Positions 20,476-29,683 of a DNA stretch of 33,761 nucleotides are shown here, one piece after another. Numbering within the stretch: the stretch's first letter is position 1; each line of letters opens with the position of its first letter. This DNA is from Holophagaceae bacterium. Lineage in GTDB: Bacteria > Acidobacteriota > Holophagae > Holophagales > Holophagaceae. The position numbers and the translations under genes are program-made. A model generated the notes under the pieces. The model worked only from the letters and a program-made list of their open reading frames with translations. It ran no database searches and was not told where the DNA came from. The stretch covers positions 1 through 33,761 of the forward strand of contig PMJK01000181.1 of the NCBI GenBank assembly GCA_003158505.1, written 5' to 3'.

Positions 20476-21228
20476 ATGGGCCCTCTCCTTTGCGCCGAAG
20501 GCCTTGGCCTTCTGCGTGAGGAAACCTGGGCATTGAAAGACGTCTCATTTTCCATCGCCCCAGGTGAAGCCTGGGGCGTGATCGGAGAAAGTGGAGCGGG
20601 GAAGAGCACCCTGCTGAATCTGGTCCTGGGCCTCATGGAGCCGACAGAGGGTCGGATCACATGGGAAGGAGAACTCTGGTCCCCGCTGTCCGAACGGGAG
20701 CGGCGGGTCCGCCGGCCTCGCCTGCAGGCGGTCTTCCAGGATGCCCTGGCCAGCCTGCCGCCCCACCGGACCGGCTGGGAGATCCTGCAGGAGCCCCTGG
20801 AGGTCTGGAAACATGGAGACGCCCGCTCGCGCCGGGCGGCCGCGGTGCGCATGGCGGCGCGCGTGAAGTTCCCTGAGGTTTCATTGGATCAGCGGCCCCA
20901 GGCCTGGTCCGGCGGGCTGGCCCAGCGGTTGTGTCTGGGAAGGGCCCTCATGCTGGGGCCAGCCCTGCTGGTCCTGGACGAGCCCACCTCGGCCCTGGAT
21001 CCCACCCTGGGAGGCCACCTCCTGGCCCAGCTGCAGTCCCTCAAAGCAGAGGGCATGGCCCTGCTTGTCGCGAGCCATGACCTGAACTTGGTGCGGGCCC
21101 TCTGTGACCAGATGCTCCTGCTCCACGACGGGGAGGTCCTGTGCCAGGGCCCCATCGGACAGTTGCTGTCCAATCCACCCCACCTACACCTGCGCGAGCT
21201 TCTGGAGGCTTTGCCTATCCTGGAATGA
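20476..21228 (+). CDS. ABC transporter ATP-binding protein (Opp/Dpp ATPase-like)
   Basis: Walker A GESGAGKST, signature WSGGLAQRLCLGRAL, Walker B LLVLDEPTSALDP; real start ATG 20476, 2 nt after serS stop, rather than track ORF start 20218. Confidence 0.9.
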   Translation: MGPLLCAEGLGLLREETWALKDVSFSIAPGEAWGVIGESGAGKSTLLNLVLGLMEPTEGRITWEGELWSPLSERERRVRRPRLQAVFQDALASLPPHRTGWEILQEPLEVWKHGDARSRRAAAVRMAARVKFPEVSLDQRPQAWSGGLAQRLCLGRALMLGPALLVLDEPTSALDPTLGGHLLAQLQSLKAEGMALLVASHDLNLVRALCDQMLLLHDGEVLCQGPIGQLLSNPPHLHLRELLEALPILE

Positions 21229-21360
21229 AAAGGAATTCAATAAGCGGAGGATAACGGAGGAGCGGAGGATAGCAGAGAAGGAATGGGGCAAGGCGTCTAC
21301 CCATCTTGTCTCCGCTGTCCTCCGCTTCTCAGCTTTCTCCGCTTTTACAAATTCTTTTCC
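21229..21360. repeat. Large imperfect inverted repeat built from GCGGAGGA-like short repeats, between convergent genes
   Basis: Left arm AAGCGGAGGATAACGGAGGAGCGGAGGATAGCAGAGAAGG; right arm reverse complement AAGCGGAGAAAGCTGAGAAGCGGAGGACAGCGGAGACAAG; flanks AAAAGGAATT / AAATTCTTTT. Confidence 0.85.
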
Positions 21361-21386
21361 ATGATGAGGAGGCCACGTCGAGGTGG

Positions 21387-23291
21387 CTATTCCTCCACCG
21401 ACACCTGTGCGGCGCTGGCGTTGACGTAGATGCCGCCGAAGTGGCCCCACAGGCTGCTGAAGCCAGGGCGCAGGCGGCCCTCCTGGTCCAGGGATTGCAT
21501 TTCTGCGGAGAGAAGCTTCTGGGCCTCGGCAGTCTGCACGTCCTGGATGAGGGTCCGGCGGGTCTCGAAGGTGAGGGCAGGTGCAGGTTCGCGCGAGGTG
21601 ATGCGGGCGACCCAAAGCTTGCCGTCCTGGGTCCAGAGCACCGGGGTCGTCTGACCCACGGGTGTGTCCAGCAGGGCCTTCCGGATTCCGGGGTGGGCGA
21701 CAAGGTCGCGGAGGCCGTTGAGGGGCGCGGCTGCCTGATCCGTGACGGGGCCTACAGCCTGCAGTCCGCCGGTCTTCATCGCCTGCTGGGCCTTGGCCAC
21801 GGCCAGCTTGCGGGCTTCCTCGAGTTGGTAGGCGGCAAGCACCTTGGCGCGGATCTCTTTGAAGGGCGGCACGGCCTCAGGCAGTTCCTCCTGCACCCGG
21901 AACAGCAGGTGGTGGTCCGGGAAGGGCAGGGGCTTCGACACCTCGCCCACCTTGAGGTGGAAGACTTCGCCGAGGATCTGCGGCAGTTCTGGAAGGCCCG
22001 GCGTCTGGGCAGAAGGCTCGTTGCTGAAGGGTTGGCTGAGCTGGGCGGCACTGCCTAGGCTCTTGGCGGCGGCCGCAAGATCGCCGCCATTGGCGCGCTT
22101 GCGGATCTGCTCGAGGCGCTCCTGGGCCCGGGTGTTGAACCGGCTGTTGGAGATCTCCAGGGCCAGTTCCGCTTTCACGTCTTCGAACTTCTTCTCGCGA
22201 CGTCCCTCCAGTTTGATGAGGTGGACGCCGAACTGGGTGCGCACGGGCTGGCTGATTTCGCCGGGCTTCAGGGCCGCGGCCGCATCGGAAAAAGGCTTGA
22301 CCATCTTGGAGGCATTGAACCAGCCCAGGTCGCCGCCGTTGCCCTTGGCGCTGGGGTCCTCGCTGAGCTCCTCGGCGGCCTTGGCGAAATCCTGACCCTT
22401 CACGAGACGCTCGCGGAGCAGCTTGGCCTTGGCCGTGGCTTCCTGGAACTGGGCGTCGCCCTCGGCCTTGAACAGGATGTGGCGGGCCTTGAACTCGGTG
22501 GTGTCCCCCTTGCGGGCCTCGAAGGCGGCCTTGAGGGCGGCCTCGTCCACCTGGATGTCCTTGCCGAGGGAGGCGCGATCGACGGTCACGAACTGGATGA
22601 CTCGCCGGGGTGGCTGGAGGAACCGCTCGCCGCCGGTCTTGTAGAAAGCCTCGAGGGTGGCGTCCCCGGGGTCGGCCACCACGCTGGGATCCACTGCCAA
22701 GGTGGCCTGCTGAAAGGCGACCTTTTCGTTGCGCAGGCGGTTCTCCAGGGCGATCCAGGCCTCGTCCACGGGAACCTGAAGGGCGGCCTGCTGGACCAGC
22801 TTGGTCCGCATCAGTTCGGAACGGATGCCCCGCTCCTGCATGGCCGGATTGAAGCCGGTCTCCTGGAAGATCTGCTTCAGCTCGGCGGTGGACTTCAGAT
22901 TGCCCTTGGCGTCCAGCAGCATGGGGTACTGGCGCAGGAAGGCCCGGAGACGGGCACCTACCTCTTCATCGGTCACCACCACGTGGTGCCGGTCGGCCAG
23001 TTCCTCCATGAGTTTCTGGTTCATGAGATCCCGCAGGGCCTGGGACTGGATGAAGGGCTTGAGGGTCTCCGGGCTGGCCTGCTTGCCGTAGCGCTGGTAG
23101 AGCTCCTGCATATGCTCGGCCAGTTCACGCATCAGGACCTCGTGTCCATAGACCCTGGCGATGACCGTATCCGCGGAGACAGCTCCCCCGGTCGGAGCCA
23201 GATAGGCCACGAGGCCCAGGAGGACCACGATCATGACCGCGGCCATGGGCGTGCGGTTGGATTTGAAAACCTGACGGAAGGAACGAAGCAT
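21387..23291 (-). CDS. Membrane-anchored peptidyl-prolyl isomerase (PpiD/SurA-like)
   Basis: N-terminal TM (TPMAAVMIVVLLGLVAYLAP), SurA_N-like region, PpiC/parvulin core FKARHILFKAEGDAQFQEA...GDLGWFNASKMVKPFSDAAAALKPGEISQPVRTQFGVHLIKLEGRR; start chosen at 23291 (MLRSFRQVFKSNR). Confidence 0.9.
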   Translation of the reverse strand: MLRSFRQVFKSNRTPMAAVMIVVLLGLVAYLAPTGGAVSADTVIARVYGHEVLMRELAEHMQELYQRYGKQASPETLKPFIQSQALRDLMNQKLMEELADRHHVVVTDEEVGARLRAFLRQYPMLLDAKGNLKSTAELKQIFQETGFNPAMQERGIRSELMRTKLVQQAALQVPVDEAWIALENRLRNEKVAFQQATLAVDPSVVADPGDATLEAFYKTGGERFLQPPRRVIQFVTVDRASLGKDIQVDEAALKAAFEARKGDTTEFKARHILFKAEGDAQFQEATAKAKLLRERLVKGQDFAKAAEELSEDPSAKGNGGDLGWFNASKMVKPFSDAAAALKPGEISQPVRTQFGVHLIKLEGRREKKFEDVKAELALEISNSRFNTRAQERLEQIRKRANGGDLAAAAKSLGSAAQLSQPFSNEPSAQTPGLPELPQILGEVFHLKVGEVSKPLPFPDHHLLFRVQEELPEAVPPFKEIRAKVLAAYQLEEARKLAVAKAQQAMKTGGLQAVGPVTDQAAAPLNGLRDLVAHPGIRKALLDTPVGQTTPVLWTQDGKLWVARITSREPAPALTFETRRTLIQDVQTAEAQKLLSAEMQSLDQEGRLRPGFSSLWGHFGGIYVNASAAQVSVEE

Positions 23292-23365
23292 GCGGGGCTC
23301 CAGACGGACCTCCCAGATTACCAAGGGATTGGCGTTCGATTACACTTGAATGCTGGAGAGGTTGA

Positions 23366-23869
23366 ATGGCTGTCTTGTCCGTGCTCACCTGGGGGGATCC
23401 CCACCTCAAGAAGAACAGCGAGGATGTTGGGGATTGGACTCCCGAGTTGGAACAACTGGTGGCGGACCTGTTCGAGACCTCTCTCCATGAAGAAGGGGTC
23501 GGCCTCGCGGCCCCCCAGGTCGGCGTGAACCTCAACCTGGCGGTGATCGATTGCTCTTGCGGGGAGGACCCCGAGCAGAAGCTCGTCCTCATCAACCCCG
23601 AGATCACGAAGGAAGAAGGCTCCCAGGTGGGTCCTGAGGGCTGCTTGTCGATTCCCGGCATCCGCGAGGTGCTTGAGCGCCCCCAGAAAGTGACCATCCG
23701 CAACCGGACCAGGGATGGCGCCTGGCAGGAACTGACGGGCGAAGACCTGAAGGCCCGGGCCTTCTGCCACGAGATCGATCACTTGCGCGGGCGGCTCTTC
23801 GTGGAGTACTTCGGCCCCGTGAAGCGCCAGTTCCTCCAGAAGAAGTATCTGAAGCAGGCCCGGGGATGA
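23366..23869 (+). CDS. def: Peptide deformylase
   Basis: GVGLAAPQVGVN, EGCLSIPGI, HEIDHLRGRLF. Confidence 0.96.
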   Translation: MAVLSVLTWGDPHLKKNSEDVGDWTPELEQLVADLFETSLHEEGVGLAAPQVGVNLNLAVIDCSCGEDPEQKLVLINPEITKEEGSQVGPEGCLSIPGIREVLERPQKVTIRNRTRDGAWQELTGEDLKARAFCHEIDHLRGRLFVEYFGPVKRQFLQKKYLKQARG

Positions 23870-24786
23870 CCCGGATCGCCTTCCTCGGCACCCCCAGAGT
23901 GGCCGTCCCGGCTCTGAAGGCGCTCGCGGAGGAAGGGATCGTGGCGGTCTTCTGCAATCCGGATCGGCCTGCGGGCCGCGGCAGGCACCTGGAAGCCCCG
24001 CCTGTGAAGGTGGCGGCCCAGGCCTGCGGCCTCGCCATCCACCAGCCGCAGAGCTGGAAATCCCCCGATACCCGGGCGTTGTGGGAGACCCTGCAGATCG
24101 ACCTGGCGGTGGTGGTGGCCTACGGCCACATCCTGCCCCGCTGGATGCTGGATTCCTGTCTCCTGGGTGTCTGGAACCTCCACTTCTCCCTGCTGCCCCG
24201 CTGGCGCGGGGCTGCCCCCGTGAACCACGCCCTGCTGGCCGGAGACGAGGAGGCCGGCGTCAGTCTCATGCGGCTCACGGAGGGGCTCGACGAGGGGCCC
24301 GTGCTGGCCCAGTGCCGCCGGGCCATCGGCCTGGAGATCACCGCCGAGGGGCTGCTGACCAAGCTGGCGGTGGATGCCTCCGAACTCCTCATGGACCAGC
24401 TTCCCATGCTGCTATGCGGCTGCGCCAGACCGGTGGAACAGCAGCATGAACTGGCCACCTACGCCCCGAAGCTTCGCCGGGACATGGGCCACCTGGACTG
24501 GCGCCTCCCGGCGGCCGAACTGCACCGGCGGGTGCGGGCCCTGTGGCCCTGGCCTGGCTCCGAACTGCGGATGGAAGGCCAGGCGCTCAAAGTCTGCGGC
24601 GTGGGAGCGCTCCGCGCCTGCCACGGCGAGCCTGGCCAGCTGCTCTGGGGCAAGGAGGGTGCTTGGCTTACCACCCCCGACGGCGCCCTCGAGCTCACCC
24701 AGCTCCAGCGCCCAGGCAAGCCCGTCCAGCCCGCGCTCCAGGCCCTTCAGCCCTGGGGGGCCACCGGCAGCCAGGTCCTCGGCTGA
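23866..24786 (+). CDS. fmt: Methionyl-tRNA formyltransferase
   Basis: RIAFLGTPRVAVPALKAL, GVWNLHFSLLPRWRGAAPVNHALLAGDEEAGVSLMRLTEGLDEGPVL; ATGA overlap with def. Confidence 0.96.
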   Translation: MTRIAFLGTPRVAVPALKALAEEGIVAVFCNPDRPAGRGRHLEAPPVKVAAQACGLAIHQPQSWKSPDTRALWETLQIDLAVVVAYGHILPRWMLDSCLLGVWNLHFSLLPRWRGAAPVNHALLAGDEEAGVSLMRLTEGLDEGPVLAQCRRAIGLEITAEGLLTKLAVDASELLMDQLPMLLCGCARPVEQQHELATYAPKLRRDMGHLDWRLPAAELHRRVRALWPWPGSELRMEGQALKVCGVGALRACHGEPGQLLWGKEGAWLTTPDGALELTQLQRPGKPVQPALQALQPWGATGSQVLG

Positions 24787-26186
24787 TTCTTAGAGAATCC
24801 CTTGAGGGCGGCGGCGACGGCCTCAATGACGGGCCCCCACCTTTCCGAGTCCGGTTGACGGAAGAGCCGCATGGAGCCCGGGTACCAGGGCGAATCCTCG
24901 CGGTCCTTGAACCAGCGCCAGTCGGTCTTGTAGTGGGGCAGCAGGACCCAGCAGGGCTTCCCGAGGGCTCCCGCCAGATGAGCAGCCGCCGTGTCCACAG
25001 AGATCACCAGATCGAGGTTGGAGACGAGGGCGGCTGTATCAGAAAAGTCCTTGATCCATGAGCTTGGATCAAAAAGCTCCAGGCCCTTCGGGATTCGCGC
25101 AGTTTCGTCCTCGCCCATGCCCTGCTGCAGGCTGACGAAGTGGAGGCCCTCCACGGCTGTCCATGGCGCCAGGAGGTCGAGTCCAGGCAGGGACCGATCG
25201 GCATCGTTCTCGAACCGGGAATTGCCCTTCCATGCCAGGCCCACGCGTATTCCCTGCGAAGGAAGCCGCGAACGCCACCTCAGAACCTCCTCCGGGGAGG
25301 CCCGCAGGTAGGGGATGGGTGCGGGAATGGTGTCGAGCCGCGTCCCACAGTGAAGAGGGAGGCTCTGGGGCAGGGTCCAGTAGTCCCAGTCGGGACCGGG
25401 GATCGTCTCGTCCATGGCCACCACCACATCGACCCCGGGAAGGGTCGCGAACAGCTTCTTCAGGGCCGGGTGGCAGACCATTCCGATCCGCGCGGCGCCC
25501 TGGCCCTTGAGAACCGAAGCGTATCGGCCGAACTGGATCATGTCGCCATATCCACCTTCGCATCCGACGAGCAGGGCTTTGCCTTCCAGGTTCTCTCCCC
25601 GCCATCGGGGACCGGGAATCTTGGCTAGAAGGTCCAGGTTCCAGGAACGGGCCTCCAGGGCCTGCCAGCCCTCCTCCAAACGGCCTTGGCGCAGCAGGAT
25701 GTAGCTCAGGTTGAAGCGGGCCTTGGCGTAGGTCGAATCGAGAGCCATGGCCCTTCGGAAGCAGCGTTCCGCCTCCGACTCGTCCTTCAGGCACGCCCGG
25801 AGTACTCCGAGGTTGGACCAGAGCGCCGCGGCAGTGGGAAACAGATCGAGCGCACCGTCGTAAAGCTTCGCCGCCTCTCCAAACCGCTTCTGGTTGACCA
25901 GGAGCGCGCCGAGGTTCAAGTGGACCTGCAGGCTGACAGGGGCGAGCGAGAGGGCACGCCCATAGCAGGCTTCGGCCTCCTTTAGCGCGCCCGTTTTTTC
26001 GAGAGTGACGCCCAAGTTGACATGGGCTTCAGCCAGATCCGGCGCGATCTGGATGGCCCTTCGAAAGGCCCTTTCCGCGCCCGGGAAGTCATTCACCTCC
26101 AGACATCGACTGCCCTTGCGGAAGCAGGCTTCAGCACCTACGGGGGCCGGGCTCATCGCCGTTTTCGCCGTTCTTCGCCGGTTCAT
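24747..26186 (-). CDS. TPR protein with C-terminal glycosyltransferase-like domain
   Basis: N-terminal TPRs (AHVNLGVTLEKTGALKEAEACYGRAL); C-terminal GT-like segment LDLVISVDTAAAHLAGALGKPCWVLLPHYKTDWRWFKDREDSPWYPGSMRLFRQ. Confidence 0.85.
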   Translation of the reverse strand: MNRRRTAKTAMSPAPVGAEACFRKGSRCLEVNDFPGAERAFRRAIQIAPDLAEAHVNLGVTLEKTGALKEAEACYGRALSLAPVSLQVHLNLGALLVNQKRFGEAAKLYDGALDLFPTAAALWSNLGVLRACLKDESEAERCFRRAMALDSTYAKARFNLSYILLRQGRLEEGWQALEARSWNLDLLAKIPGPRWRGENLEGKALLVGCEGGYGDMIQFGRYASVLKGQGAARIGMVCHPALKKLFATLPGVDVVVAMDETIPGPDWDYWTLPQSLPLHCGTRLDTIPAPIPYLRASPEEVLRWRSRLPSQGIRVGLAWKGNSRFENDADRSLPGLDLLAPWTAVEGLHFVSLQQGMGEDETARIPKGLELFDPSSWIKDFSDTAALVSNLDLVISVDTAAAHLAGALGKPCWVLLPHYKTDWRWFKDREDSPWYPGSMRLFRQPDSERWGPVIEAVAAALKGFSKNQPRTWLPVAPQG

Positions 26187-26208
26187 GTTGTCCCAGTGTT
26201 TCAGGCCC

Positions 26209-29025
26209 CTATGCCAGCCTCGCCGCCACGTCGCGGTAGTCGGGATCCATATCGTGGACAGCCTTGAACTCCTCCATGGCCAAGTCGGTATGGCCCTGCA
26301 GGAGATAGATATCGCCCAGGTCGTACCGCAGGCCGACGCAGTCCTCGGGTGGGAAGCCGGGGGCCAGGATTCCCTGTTGCAGCCACGTCACGGCTGCGGC
26401 GAGATCACCTCGGGCCTGCTCGCAGATGCTGAGCATGGAGCAGCACTCCAGGGTGCGCTCGGGATCGCCCATGGCGATCTTGAATTCTTCGATGGCGGGG
26501 TCGATGAGCATCATCTCCTTGTAGGCGATGCCCAGGTTGTAGTGGGTGTCATAGTCGTCGACCTTGACTTGCTTCTCCACGCCTTCGCGGAAGGCGCTGA
26601 ACAGCTCGTCCACACTCTGGATCTTTTCCACCACGTGGGTGGCGTCGTGCATCTCCTCGCCTTCGCCGCTGTCCATGAGGGCCGTGCCCAGCACGTCCGT
26701 GAGGTCGAAGAAGGAATTGGCGAAATCGCTTTCGTCCAGGGCGAGGGCCTGAACGGTCTTCCCCAGCTTCTGAAGGGCGGCTTCGGTGCGTTCGAGCCGG
26801 AGTGTCAGTTCGGGATTCCCCGGGAACTGCTTGAGGGCGGCCTCGATCTCGATCTTGGCCTCTTCCGGGCTGCCGTAGTCGAGCTGGAAGTCGATATCAC
26901 CGAGCAGGGTTTCGAGCTCCTCGGCGGTAGGCCCAACGACCGGCGAAAGTGCTTGAACCGCGGCGGCGGGTGCGGGTTCCACTTCGGGGAGCGCGGACAA
27001 GGCCTCGATGACCTCCGGCGCCAGCTGCAGGGTGGGCATGGGCGGCAGCGGCATGGTGGGTGCCGACGGAGGAGGAGCTGGCGGCTCCTCGGGCATGAAG
27101 TCGGAGAGCGTCGATTCCATCCAGCTTAGGTCAGAAGCCTCCAGGGCAGTAGCCTCTGGGGGCGCCGGGACGGGTTCTGTGCGTTGTGCCGAGGGGGCGA
27201 AGGAAACCGGCAGTTGGGGGTCCAGATCGGGTAACAGGGGGAGGCCATGACTCGGAGTGATGGGTTTGGCGGCCGATGGGGTCGGGGTCCGAGCAGGTGG
27301 GAGGGGTTCGAAACCCGGAAGATCGAGCCCGATCAGCATGTCCATGTCGCTTGGTATGACTTCGGATGGGGCCAATGCCGGGGGGGCTGAGGCGGGTATC
27401 GGCAGTCCGAGGGGTGTACTGGGCGCACTAGGCGCGATGGGCGCACTAGGCGTGATGGGCGGAAGGGCGCCCGGTTCAGGCAGGCCGAGGGTGCGGCGAT
27501 GGATGCGGGTGGAGCCCGGGAAGAGCTGTTCCGCCAAGTCCAGGAGGTGCGCGGCTTCGCGCTTCCTGCCGAGTTGCGCCAGGGTTTGGGCACTCTGCAC
27601 GTACTGCATCTGCACCTGGGTCAGGCGCCCCGTGGTGCGGTGGACGGAGACGATGGCTTCGATGATGGTCAAGTCGGCGGGATCCAGTTCCAGGGCCTTC
27701 TTGTAGGTCTCGATGGCCCGCTCGGGACTGCCGCCCCGCATGAAAGCCTCGGCTTCGCGAGAGAACTGGTCGATGCGCAGGCGCCGGATCGGATCCACCT
27801 CCGTACCGCCGCCCCCGCGCGTGGTTTCCGGGGGAGGCTGGGGCGCGAATCCTGTCGGGTCTCCCGGCGAGGAGAAGGCGAAAGTACCGACTGCCGCTGC
27901 GCCTGGTACGACGCCGAGGCTCTGGAGCTGTCCGCCGAGCCGACCGATGAGGGCCTGATCGTTATTCTGGTAGGCCATGCCATAGGCACTTTGGAGCGCC
28001 TGGATCTGGTCACCCCGGTTGCCGCTCTGATGCGCGATCTCGGCGAGAAGGACCCAACCTTCGATGCTGATGTTCCCTTGGAGGGCGGTCTGGAGACTGC
28101 GGCTGATGACATCGCCGGAACCGCGACGAGCCAGTTCCCTGGCGATGGGGGCGAACAGCCGGAGACCTTCCTCTCCCCGGTCCGCACTGACGAGATTCCG
28201 AAGGGCCTTTTCGCAGAGGGGCAGGGACTTCTCAGGCAGCTGGGCGATCTCCGCCAGGGATTCCAGGGCACGGTCCGGATGGCCACTGCGCAGCTCGATC
28301 TCGGCCAGGGCCTCGAGCAGCTCGGTATTGCGGGGATTGACGGTGAGGCCTTCTCGCAGACGCTGGGCGGCGGTGATGTAATCCCCCTGGATCACACCCA
28401 GACGGCTCTGGGTCAGAAAGACCTGGGGGGTGGAAATCATCGATTTGGCGCGTTCGAGGATCTGATTGGCCTCGGCGTGCATCTGCTCCATGGCCAGGGA
28501 TTCGGCCACCTCGAGGTAGATGCCCGCGGCGCGTTCCTTCATGCCCTCCTTGTTGTAGAGGTCCGCCAGCTTGACCTTCATCTTCAGGTTCTTGGGATCC
28601 AGGTCGACGACCTTGTTGAACTCCTCCAGCGCCCGTTTGATGAGCCCCTGCTTCTGGAAGTGCTCAGCCACCTGCAGGTGCACTCGAACCGAGTCGACGG
28701 GTCGGTTCATCTGACGGTAGAGGTCCGCCAGGCGCTGGGCTGCATCGATGTCATCCGGAGCGTTCCGAACCACCTTCTGGAAGATGGCGGCGGCTCGGGC
28801 ATGGAACCCATCCCGCTCGTAGGCGCTGCCGAGTCGCTTGTGGATCTCGACGCCCTCCTTCACCCGGCCGATCTGGACGGAGAGATCGCCGATCTGGTTC
28901 AGTGTGTTGTAGTCCTTGGGGTTGTCATCGATGAGTTTCTGGAACTCATCGATGGCCCGATCCACCTTGCCTGTCGACAGCAGCCTGTTGGCTTCCTTTT
29001 GGATTTTGCTGCGATCAATGGCCAT
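26209..29025 (-). CDS. Large TPR-repeat scaffold-like protein (938 aa) with Pro/Ala-rich central linker
   Basis: Repeated TPR helices from the N-terminus (AIDEFQKLIDDNPKDYNTLNQIGDLSVQIG), low-complexity linker, C-terminal TPRs (THYNLGIAYKEMMLIDPAIEEFKIAM). Confidence 0.88.
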   Translation of the reverse strand: MAIDRSKIQKEANRLLSTGKVDRAIDEFQKLIDDNPKDYNTLNQIGDLSVQIGRVKEGVEIHKRLGSAYERDGFHARAAAIFQKVVRNAPDDIDAAQRLADLYRQMNRPVDSVRVHLQVAEHFQKQGLIKRALEEFNKVVDLDPKNLKMKVKLADLYNKEGMKERAAGIYLEVAESLAMEQMHAEANQILERAKSMISTPQVFLTQSRLGVIQGDYITAAQRLREGLTVNPRNTELLEALAEIELRSGHPDRALESLAEIAQLPEKSLPLCEKALRNLVSADRGEEGLRLFAPIARELARRGSGDVISRSLQTALQGNISIEGWVLLAEIAHQSGNRGDQIQALQSAYGMAYQNNDQALIGRLGGQLQSLGVVPGAAAVGTFAFSSPGDPTGFAPQPPPETTRGGGGTEVDPIRRLRIDQFSREAEAFMRGGSPERAIETYKKALELDPADLTIIEAIVSVHRTTGRLTQVQMQYVQSAQTLAQLGRKREAAHLLDLAEQLFPGSTRIHRRTLGLPEPGALPPITPSAPIAPSAPSTPLGLPIPASAPPALAPSEVIPSDMDMLIGLDLPGFEPLPPARTPTPSAAKPITPSHGLPLLPDLDPQLPVSFAPSAQRTEPVPAPPEATALEASDLSWMESTLSDFMPEEPPAPPPSAPTMPLPPMPTLQLAPEVIEALSALPEVEPAPAAAVQALSPVVGPTAEELETLLGDIDFQLDYGSPEEAKIEIEAALKQFPGNPELTLRLERTEAALQKLGKTVQALALDESDFANSFFDLTDVLGTALMDSGEGEEMHDATHVVEKIQSVDELFSAFREGVEKQVKVDDYDTHYNLGIAYKEMMLIDPAIEEFKIAMGDPERTLECCSMLSICEQARGDLAAAVTWLQQGILAPGFPPEDCVGLRYDLGDIYLLQGHTDLAMEEFKAVHDMDPDYRDVAARLA
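27421..27456. repeat. 18-bp minisatellite (2 near-identical copies plus degenerate flanks) within the TPR protein linker
   Basis: GGGCGCACTAGGCGCGAT / GGGCGCACTAGGCGTGAT, encoding a SAPIAPSAP-type linker on the minus strand. Confidence 0.85.
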
Positions 29026-29094
29026 TCAGTTGCCTCGGAATACGAGCCTGGGAGTTCGGAAAGTGTAGGCGGGGCGGCCTGTCCTTGGATAGAT

Positions 29095-29511
29095 CTATCG
29101 AAATTGCTCGCTCGTGAAGCTGTGGGGGAGCAGGTTTTCCAGCCGATGGAGCTGGCGGACCTGACGGTTGGCCAGCAGCACGGGGAGTTCCTTCGCAAAC
29201 TCGACCAAGGCCTGGCGGCAGGCGCCACAGGGCGGCGTCAGCTCGGCTACGTCAGTGACCACCACCGCAGCTACCAGGCCGCCTGGTCTGAGGCCTGCTG
29301 CCACGGCCGCGCTCAAGGCCCCGCGTTCGGCGCATAGGCAGACTGGGTAGGCGGCATTCTCCACGTTGCAGCCGCCGAACACAGCCCCGGAAGAAGTCAG
29401 CAGGGCCGCACCCACCTGGAACCTGGAATAGGGCGCATGGGCGTGATCACGGGCCTTCCAGGCTGCATTCAAAAGGGGGGTCCAGGCCGGGGATTGCGGA
29501 TCGTCGAACAC
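29095..29511 (-). CDS. cdd: Cytidine deaminase
   Basis: APYSRFQVGAALLTSSG, GGCNVENAAYPVCLCAERGAL, TPPCGACRQALVEF; GTG start. Confidence 0.93.
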   Translation of the reverse strand: MFDDPQSPAWTPLLNAAWKARDHAHAPYSRFQVGAALLTSSGAVFGGCNVENAAYPVCLCAERGALSAAVAAGLRPGGLVAAVVVTDVAELTPPCGACRQALVEFAKELPVLLANRQVRQLHRLENLLPHSFTSEQFR

Positions 29512-29603
29512 CAGAGCCTCCAGTGCCTTACAGCTTAGGCCGTTGTTCAGAAAATGAACCTGAATGTTCCAGAGGGGAGAGCTTCCCTCACGAATGAAAC
29601 CAG

Positions 29604-29683
29604 GGACTCCGTCTGCATCGAGACGATGGACGAAGCCAAGAAGCAGAGAGAAAAAAGGGCGGAAGACGATGCAGACGGAGTCC
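29604..29683. repeat. Perfect 17-bp inverted repeat with 46-nt spacer
   Basis: GGACTCCGTCTGCATCG (29604-29620) and CGATGCAGACGGAGTCC (29667-29683). Confidence 0.95.

Noticed and set aside
21241-21345. CRISPR-like short repeats (GCGGAGG units)
   Set aside because: Units are 8-9 nt, degenerate and arranged as an inverted repeat without unique spacers; no cas genes.
22221-23528. 435-aa plus-strand ORF opposite the PpiD/SurA-like gene
   Set aside because: Antisense shadow; minus strand carries a recognisable parvulin domain and TM anchor, and the ORF also runs into def in the wrong frame.
24785-24799. GATTCT-TAG-AGAATC hairpin at the end of fmt as terminator
   Set aside because: Only 6 bp, no U-tract, and inside the opposing TPR-GT coding sequence.
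27499-29337. 612-aa plus-strand ORF opposite the TPR scaffold and cdd
   Set aside because: Antisense to two recognisable genes; composition is typical of a high-GC mirror frame.
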